From Catonia carolina (Eukaryota; Arthropoda; Insecta; Hemiptera; Achilidae), in NCBI GenBank assembly GCA_035578175.1, contig JAQMRL010000021.1, positions 5,796,038-5,860,037 of the forward strand: a DNA stretch of 64,000 nt. Reading direction: 5' to 3'. Under the pieces are notes generated by a model. It was not told the DNA's origin and did no database searches. It was given only the letters and a program-made list of their open reading frames with translations. The position numbers were made by a program, and so were the translations under genes. Position 1 is the first letter of the stretch, and the number at the start of each line of letters is the position of its first letter. This document shows, in pieces, positions 57,069 to 64,000 of the stretch.

Positions 57069-57932
57069 TGTGAGAACAGAATATCTCAAGAACGGAACAT
57101 CGTACGACCTTGAAACTTGAAACTTAAGTTACGTACCACTACCGGACTCGACACGAACATTTTCATCAAAATCGGTCAACCGGAAGTGGTAGTTTATTCG
57201 TGTAATTTTTCACTTTTTTGCGATTTTCTCAAAAACTAGTCCTACGATTTTTTTAAAAATCGCCTGGTTTACTACATTTTTTATGCTCTACAATACAGGG
57301 TAGGCGCCATGTTTGCTGAAATTCTGCGTGAGGCTGTTTTTACGTAAAAACATTTTCTTTTTAAGATTGCGGCTTTAATATGCATTTTAGCGCAAAACTT
57401 TACATCATAAAAGTTGTAGAAAATTTAAAAACCTACAACTTCTGTTTCAAACATTTTTTTGTATAACGCTTAGTTTAGCGGTAATTTGCGATTTTCTGTT
57501 TTTTTTCTCACGAAAACGTGAGAAAAATCGATTTTTTTAACATTTCGGTCTTAGTATGCATTTTACGACAAAATTGTATGTAATTAAATTTATAGAAAAT
57601 TAAAAGATGTACAACTTTTGTTTAGAGCATTTTTCTCTACAGAGCCTAGTTTAGCATGAAAGCGTGATTTTCCGTATTTTTAAGCCAAACTGAGTTCGAT
57701 TGTCATTTTGCGTCATTCACTCATGATTAAAATAAGGTTATGTTTCGTGAGGTTAGTTTTTGTTTATTTCTAATATTTTATTAATAATGTTAGGTTTATT
57801 ATTAATCATTTGCATTGGCAAGAGAAAGTTGTGTGAGTGTTTCACACCAGATTTTTTCTATTCTACATAATACCATGACGCCTCCCTTGAAAATCTTCTA
57901 CGCCCCCCAGGTTGAGAACCCCTGATGTAGAC
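56519..57932. mobile_element. hAT MITE, split by W
   Basis: Element 56527-57924 with ends CAGGGGTTCTCAACCT and GGTTGAGAACCCCTG, flanked by an 8-bp duplication ATGTAGAG/ATGTAGAC (one mismatch). The core is about 440 bp. The terminal motif and 8-bp duplication are typical of hAT elements. A younger W copy interrupts it. Confidence 0.9.
56903..57857 (+). mobile_element. W element (HINE-like), complete
   Basis: Complete plus-strand copy inside the hAT MITE. The microsatellite begins as (GC)n before (GT)n (57038-57072). Confidence 0.92.
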
Positions 57933-57961
57933 CATATAAAGTATATTAAATAAACGTTCTT

Positions 57962-58215
57962 TTTTTTAGCTTTTATTTGTTATCATGAACTAGGAACATT
58001 GTTGACAACTACCCAATTTGATCGCTGCTTTTTGCTGTATTTTTTTTTTTTTTGACGTGGATTAGACATGAGTTTAAACAGGGACCCCCAGTAGAGTTTG
58101 TTCATGGATGGCTATCAACTGATCACAATACAAAGTCGCTTACCCGACCGATGTTACTTAACAAATAATAGAGAATTTCTATCAACTGACTGACTGGGCT
58201 AGCCCGAAGGCCAAA
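57962..58215 (+). repeat. Repeat X, copy 1
   Basis: About 250 bp from TTTTAGCTTTTATTTGTTAT to CCCGAAGGCCAAATA; second copy at 60554-60797. Nature unknown; no poly-A tail and no clear target duplication. Confidence 0.75.
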
Positions 58216-58800
58216 TAAGCGATTTTAAAAAAAAATCGTGTGACCCGTTTTTGAGATAATCGCAAAAAAGTGATAAATTTGACCGATTTTGATGAAAATG
58301 TTACTCTATTGGTACCTAATGTAAATTTTCAAGTTTCAACTTCACATACGATGTTTCGTTCTTGAGATATATTGTTTACACAAACACACATACAGCATTC
58401 GCTTAAAAAAACATGTTTTTTTTTGGGTTCGGGGGTCTGAAAAGATGTATATCCGGTGAAAATAACCATGAAAATTTTTTCTTTTTCTTTACAATTTTAT
58501 TTAATAAACATTTACGGTTTAGCTGGTCAAAATTTAAAATCAATTACATGTAACTAGGCAACCAAAAAACATTTCTTTTCATAATAATTACATCAAGATT
58601 AAGTACGAACTACATACAAGATTAAAAAAAATGAACTGAAACTTTTTTCAAGAACATTATTAAAGTTCATCATTATTATCAATCATCATTGCTACCATCA
58701 TTATTATAATCATCATCATTAACAAAAATCAATTATTAAATCAATATTAATCAAGACATCAATTATTATTTCAATACATCGCCACAACTTTCCTTCCTAT

Positions 58801-59220
58801 ATATTTATATGTTGTTGTTGTTGTTTAGGTGGTCAGCCAAAAGGCTGGTTGAACGTGTAGAGGTTTTACTAAGTAAAACAAGGAGTAAGGTGGTTTACAA
58901 TTGCCACAACTCACTGAGTGAAAAAGTGCACTTATCAGCATGCCAGGCCCTCTGAAAAGCACATATTTTCCACTCTGCAAATGACACCTTCACTTCATTC
59001 ACCACAGGGTCCAACTGTATAATGAAATTCATTACTTTCAGAGGAGATAACTGATTAGTGTCACAGTACACCTCTACCTCTTCTGTTCTTAAATGATTCA
59101 GTCATTTAATTGGCTGACCATGTGATAAGAAACAGAACTATCTATTTTAGCCCTGCAACGAACAGATTGAGTGTAAATAATTTGACACTCCACCTGTCTA
59201 TTATGGGCAGATATTTATAT
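58801..59220 (+). repeat. SINE-1 copy with target duplication
   Basis: Body 58811-59210 flanked by ATATTTATAT at 58801-58810 and 59211-59220. The target is the 5' hairpin of the old W element. Confidence 0.93.
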
Positions 59221-59238
59221 AGGAAAGAGAAAGTAACA

Positions 59239-59627
59239 AGAGAATAAGTGTCGACGCAAGTTACAGTCAGTCTTTACGATATCATATCTGAATAAAGGTC
59301 AAGAGAAATAATGTTTACATAATGAAAGCGAGTGGAATTCAAATTGAAAAATGTCAAAAAATTAAAAAGTACAAGCAACTACGGAGTAAGTTTTTTTAAC
59401 GTTGTCAAAAATGGGGGGGAAGGTGGTTTGGTTTGTAAAATGGGATACGTCGGTTGGGTTAGGTGTTGCCTTGAAAAGATGGCGACATTATGGTAAAGAG
59501 AGCGTTAGAAAGGAAAATGAATGAATAAAAATAATAAAAGTGATTGATGGTCTAAAATATGGAAATGGTAGACTATTCTTAAAGAGATGTGAGCTGTGGA
59601 TTCTGTGAAATTTCACAACTCCTTTTT
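59239..59627. other. Unassigned stretch
   Basis: No gene or repeat recognised. Confidence 0.5.
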
Positions 59628-59628
59628 A

Positions 59629-59758
59629 CTTTCTCTTGCCTATATGAATATATAGGAAGGAAAGTATTTTTTTCATGTCGATTTTTAGAAACCGAGTTTT
59701 CACCGGATCTATACGTTTTCAAACCCCCTGAACCCAAAAAACATGTTTTTAGCGATTG

Positions 59759-59798
<40 letters not shown>

Positions 59799-60553
59799 AA
59801 AATATCTCAAGAACGGAACATCGTACGAACTTGAAACTTAAGTTACATACCCTTAACGGACCCGACAAGAACATTTTCATCAAAATCGATCAACCGGAAG
59901 TAGTAGTTTATTCGTGTAATTTTTTACCTTTTTGCGATTTTCTCAAAAACTGGTCCTACGATTTTTTTTTAAATCGCCTGGTTTACTCAATTTTTTATTC
60001 TCTACAAGATAGGGTAGACGTCATGTTTGCTGAAATTCTGGGTGAGGCTGTTTTTACGTAAAAACATAGTTTTTTTACGATTACGGCTTTAATATGCAAT
60101 TTAGAGCAAAAATGTATATAATAAAAGTTGTAGAGAATTTAAAAACCTACTACTTTTATTTCAAACATTTTTTTGTGTAACGCTTAGTTTAGCAGTAATT
60201 AGCAATTTTCTGTTTTTTTCTCACGAAAACGTGAGAAAAATCTATTTTTTAAAGATTTCGGCCTTAGTATGCATTTTATAATAAAAGTGTATATAATCGA
60301 AATTATAGAAAATTAAAAGATCTACAACTTTTATTTAGAACATTTTTCTCTACAGAGCCTAGTTTAGCGTGAAAGAGTGATTTTCCGTATTTTTAAGCCA
60401 AACTGAGGTCGATTTTAATTTTGTGTATTTCACTAATGTTTTTTGAGGTTAGTTTGTGTGTTTATTTCTAATGTTTTATTACTAATGTTAGGTTTATTGT
60501 TAATTATTTGCATTGGCAAGAGAAAGTTGTGTGAGTGTTTCACACCAGATTTT
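59629..60553 (+). mobile_element. W element (HINE-like), complete
   Basis: Complete plus-strand copy; (GT)n at 59762-59796. Repeat X copy 2 follows immediately after the terminal T-run. Confidence 0.92.
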
Positions 60554-60797
60554 TTTTTTTAGCTTTTATTTGTTATCGGGAACTGTACACTACTGACAAC
60601 TACTCAATTAGATGGCTGCTTTGCTATATAATTAGACGGATTAGGCGTGAGTTAGAACAGGAACTCCCAGTAAAGTTTGTTCATGGAAGGCTGTCAGCTG
60701 GTCACCATACAAAGTCGTCTGCCCACCCGGTGTTACTTAACAAATAATAGCGGCTTTCTACCAGCTGACTGACTGGGCTGACCCGGAGGCCAAATTA
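60554..60797 (+). repeat. Repeat X, copy 2
   Basis: Matches X copy 1, with substitutions throughout. A frame reading E-L-P-V-K-F-V-H-G-R-L-S-A-G-H-H is broken in copy 1. Confidence 0.75.
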
Positions 60798-60897
60798 TAA
60801 ATTTAAACAATAAATGGATATGAATTGATTTCTATGTGGTTTTAAATTAAATAAACTAATTAGAAAAGGTTTGCTGAGTACTTGTGTACTCATTGTA

Positions 60898-61852
60898 ACG
60901 GGTGATTCAAAAAGAGCGCCGGTTTTGAAACGGCTGGTAAATTTTTGTTTTTCGGTTGGCAACATTGTTAGACCTCATTTCTATTTCGGAGAATATTCCG
61001 ATTGACGATTCAGTTGTAGTTTCTCTTGTTCGCAGTGTAGTAATCTCGCAGTCTGTGTCTAACCATGGAGAAGTTTACTATTGCACAACGAGTGTTAATC
61101 GTCAAAACATTTTACCAGAGTGGAGAGAGTTATGCGGCTACTGTCAGGCGACTTCGCGGTACTCTAGGACGTAATGAAGCACCGAATGAATCAACAGTTC
61201 GCAGGCTCATGAAAAGTTTTTTGAGACGGGTTCAACAGTCGACCTTAAAAGTTCTGGACGTCGTCGTTCTGGCCGAACTGAGCAGAACGTTGCGTTGGTT
61301 CGTGATAGTGTGGCTGTTAGCCCAGCAAAATCAATACGTCGCCGTTCTCAACAATTGGGTTTACGATGTTCTTCTGTACGGAGAATTCTTCGGTACGATC
61401 TCCAATATCACCCGCATAAAATTCAGTTGACGCAACATTTGAAAGTGGCAGACCACCAGAAGAGACAACAGTTTGTTGACTGGGTATTAAGAAAACGGCA
61501 GGATGATGACACCTTCGCAAACAAAATTGACGCCTTGTGACTTTCATCTTTGGGGTCATCTGAAGTCATTGGTGTATGCCAATAAACCCCGAAACATCAA
61601 TGACTTGAAGGAGGAAATTCGACGGGTTATCGGGCAAATGGAAGTCGAAACTTGTCGTGCAGTAATATCCAATTTCATGGACAGAGTTGATGCGTGCCAG
61701 CGCAGTAGAGGAGGGCACATGCATGACATCATTTTTCATACATGAAATCGGAAGGTAAGATGAACTTGTTGATGTATTTATTTTCAGTTTTTCAATAAAA
61801 TAAATCTCTTAATTTGATATATCAAAACCGGCGCTCTTTTTGAATCACCCTA
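60898..61852 (+). mobile_element. DD41D-type element with internal deletion
   Basis: 955 bp between TA (60896-60897) and TA (61853-61854), with the same terminal repeats as 8256-9614. About 404 bp of the catalytic region are deleted. Confidence 0.9.
61065..61745 (+). pseudogene. DD41D transposase, frameshifted and deleted
   Basis: Starts MEKFTIAQRVLIVKTFYQ at 61065. One A is lost from the run after L-M-K (61208-61216), shifting the frame; the reading frame resumes at 61295 (R-D-S-V-A-V-S-P-A-K). At about 61529 the sequence jumps from F-A-N-K-I straight to L-T-P-C-D-F-H-L-W-G, removing the first two catalytic Asp residues. The C-terminus matches the 8.4-kb copy almost exactly. The codon that is TAG at 9226 in that copy is CAG here. 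Confidence 0.9.
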
Positions 61853-61854
61853 TA

Positions 61855-62160
61855 GTAAACATAATTATCGGCTATTCATATCGCCTAGTGCGGTGTTGGG
61901 GTGCTCGTGTTCTCAGAATAATTACGTTTCGTTGTCAATTCAGCATGAACTCAGTTCTGGGTTTTGGATAGAAGGCCAAAAATTATTCCATTTAACAATA
62001 ATTAAGGTCTGCTTATTCATTTCTTTAATCAAATACTAAACATACATGTTATATTATTAAATCCGCCGTAATTAGGTCAGAGTTGATTTCCCTATTTCAA
62101 TTGAAATCTTTTACCAAAATCTGTCCTGGGTGAGGTTTCATACTTTTACGCCTAATATTT
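61855..62160. other. Unassigned stretch
   Basis: No gene or repeat recognised. Confidence 0.5.
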
Positions 62161-62161
62161 T

Positions 62162-62345
62162 CTTCTTCTTCTTCTTCTGACATCCACGGCATAGGCATGT
62201 CTGCCTGTTCCGGTCTATAAGATTGCCTCCTTCTGTTAATTTTAAATTTTGTCGATTTCTTTTTAATTTTTTAATTTCTAGTTTTGTTCCCATCTTTTCC
62301 TAGGCCTTCCAATATCTCTTCTTCCTGTTGGTTTATATTACAGAG
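62162..62345 (-). pseudogene. LINE 3' terminal fragment
   Basis: Minus strand encodes Y-K-P-T-G-R-R-D-I-G-R-P-R-K-R-W, then a stop-containing region and a 3' end (CGGAACAGGCAGA ... GAAGAAGAAGAA) shared with 11041-11185. Confidence 0.65.
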
Positions 62346-62396
62346 CCTGAAAGGGGATTCTATCAGATGGCAATCTTATTCATATTCGTAGCCTAG

Positions 62397-62457
62397 TAGA
62401 GAGAGAGAGTGAGAGAGTGAGTGAGTGAGTGAGTGAGAGAGAGAGAGAGAGAGAGAT
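62397..62457. repeat. (GA)n/(GAGT)n microsatellite
   Basis: Alternating GA and GAGT units. Confidence 0.95.
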
Positions 62458-63031
62458 TGCCGTTAAATTTTGAATCACCTGTATATTTTGAAGTTTAAAT
62501 TTTAATCACAACACTTAGTTATCGACGTATTATAGAGTGTAAACAATGTTATCAACAATTAGGTATGTAAACAACCAAGTAATGTTATACAGAATAAAAC
62601 ATTAGATAATAATTATTATGAGAAACTAAATTCAAATTTTGATTTTATATACTGTACTACACTACCAAACTGGTTATTACAATATATAAATAGAGACGAT
62701 GAAAAATGTGTGTGTTGGGTAACCGCCGTTTGGTTAACATTATCTCTGATATACATAAACGAAGCACGTTTCCCGTTTTATGAAGAATGTGTCTCTGATA
62801 CACCACTCGCATCCCGCTCTCCGCTCTCAACTATCATCCTAACGCAAACGCGACTAGGCGGCGCCGTTAAAACGAGGGCACTTATCCCACACCCACATTA
62901 CGTTCGCGCACTTGTTACATTATTTCCACTGCTCGCACAACAATTCAAACAAATTTAAACCCGGATATTAAACTTGATCTTAGTTGGTAATCTGATCTGA
63001 AATACTTATACGACTTACTCTTACCAATGTA
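62458..63031. other. Unassigned stretch
   Basis: Contains an 82-codon open frame (62710-62958) with locally raised GC but no recognised domain or splice context. Confidence 0.4.
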
Positions 63032-63996
63032 AAAATCTGATGTGAAACACTCACACGACTTTCTCTTGCCAGTGCAAATAATTAACAATAAACCTTACAT
63101 TAGTAATAAAGCATTAGAAATAAACAAAAAAAACTAACCTCAAAAAACATAACCTTATTTTAATCATGAGTAAACAACGCAAAATGAAAATCGACCCGTT
63201 TGGCTTAAAAATATTGAAAATCACTCTTTCACGCTAAACTAGGCTCTGTAGGTAAAAATGCTCTCAATAAAAGTTGTAGATCTTTTAATTTTCTATAAAT
63301 TCGATTATATACACTTTTGTCATAAAATGCATACTAAGGCCGAAATCTAAAACAAAAAATCGATTTTTCACACGTTTTCGTGAGAAAAAACAGAAAATCG
63401 CTAATTACCGCTAAACTAAGCATTATACAAAAAAATGTTTCAAATCAAAGTTGTAAGTTTTTAAATTCTCTACAACTTTTATTACATAAATTTCTGTGCT
63501 AAAATTTATATTTAAGCCGTAATCTTACAAAAACAATTTCTTTACGTGAAAACAGCCTCACCAAGAATTTCAGCCAACATGGCGCCTACCCTATCTTAGA
63601 GCATAAAAAACTAAGTAAATGAGGCGATTTTGAAAAAAATCGTAGGACCAGTATTTGAGAAAATCGCAAAAAAGTGAAAAATTACACGAATAAACTACTA
63701 CTTCCGGTTGACCGATTTTGATGAAAATGTTCGGGTCGGGTCCGGTAGTGGTATGTAACTTAAGTTTCAAGTTTCATGTTCGTACGATGTTCCGTTCTTG
63801 AGATATTCTGTTCACACGCACGCGCGCGCACACACACACAGAGCGAGAGAGAGAGAGAGAGCAATAGCTAAAAACATGTTTTTTTGGGTTCAGGGGGTCT
63901 GAAAACGTATAGATCCGGTGAAAACTCGATTTCTTAAAATCGACATGAAAACAATACTTTCCTTCCTATATATTCATATAGGCAAGAGAAAGTAAA
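63032..63996 (-). mobile_element. W element (HINE-like), complete
   Basis: Complete minus-strand copy near the window edge. The microsatellite is compound (GCGC, CA, GA). Confidence 0.92.
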
Positions 63997-64000
63997 ATGT

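Larger units (their letters stand above)
56464..59238 (-). mobile_element. Old W element with four nested insertions
   Basis: Pieces of one diverged minus-strand W lie in order: 56464-56526, 57933-57961, 58216-58477, 58788-58810 and 59221-59238. Between them sit, in order, a hAT MITE, repeat X, a 310-bp unassigned AT-rich insert (58478-58787) and a SINE-1. Confidence 0.75.

Noticed and set aside
62710..62958. Candidate host exon near the right edge
   Set aside because: 82-codon frame without domain or splice support; the GC rise alone is not enough.
778..63996. W as an ordinary MITE with terminal inverted repeats
   Set aside because: The inverted 13-mers are asymmetric (terminal at the 5' end, about 23 nt inside at the 3' end), a stem-loop follows, and three empty sites show no target duplication.
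778..63996. W as a classical Helitron
   Set aside because: It lacks TC...CTRR ends and A|T insertion; the T|T Helentron type fits better.

Overview
This is a eukaryotic nuclear window, AT-rich and dominated by transposable elements. It has canonical GT-AG introns, SINEs with polymerase III boxes, mariner, pogo and hAT type DNA transposons, and no operon-like gene packing. An arthropod, most likely an insect, fits best; a hemipteran is a weaker inference from the SINE and DNA-transposon mix.

The only credible host gene is at the left. Two plus-strand exons (2347-2714 and 7943-8096, joined in phase 0) encode the start of a claudin/PMP22-like tetraspan membrane protein. I could not find the remaining exons, so everything from 8097 to the right edge may be one very long intron or may pass into intergenic DNA.

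The outstanding content is one repeat family, here called W. About 34 whole or partial copies in both orientations cover roughly 45% of the window (my tally of intervals). A W copy is about 0.93-1.0 kb. It starts ACTTTCTCTTGCC inside a T-run, folds into a 5' hairpin, carries a (GT)n tract at a fixed position about 140 nt in, repeats the inverted 13-mer GGCAAGAGAAAGT near its 3' end, then has a small 3' stem-loop (GTGTGA/TCACAC) and stops at CCAGA before another T-run. It makes no target duplication. This is the plan of Helentron-associated non-autonomous elements (HINEs, the DINE-1 type): subterminal inverted repeats, internal microsatellite, 3' stem-loop, insertion between T and T. No Rep/helicase gene is present.

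Other families: SINE-1 (11 copies, several with clean 10-11 bp target duplications); two tRNA-headed SINEs (S2, S3); a DD41D-type Tc1/mariner element (two defective copies); three DD34D mariner relics; pogo-like elements with CAGT ends and TA duplications; a Tc1-like deletion derivative (family C); MITE families D, E and F; two TTAA-flanked elements; one hAT MITE; and 3' fragments of a LINE.

Layout: 1-770 SINE and unassigned DNA; 770-8100 claudin-like exons with a W-loaded intron; 8.1-11.2 kb element E, DD41D and a fold-back element; 11.4-19.3 kb W cluster with a mariner and a TTAA element; 19.6-25.8 kb SINEs, element E, pogo, C and D; 26-29.3 kb a large palindromic element holding two W copies and a SINE; 29.3-36.9 kb SINEs, pogo and two C copies head to head; 36.9-46.9 kb W cluster with repeat G and a piggyBac-like element; 47.3-51.1 kb two fold-back mariners; 51.2-64 kb W cluster, hAT MITE and the deleted DD41D copy.

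Three patterns look new to me. First, short insertions convert TA to TAGGCCTA, TAGCCTA or TAGACTA in individual W copies. Second, fold-back derivatives (the same end present twice) occur in at least six unrelated families here. Third, some W copies sit between long direct repeats of flanking DNA.
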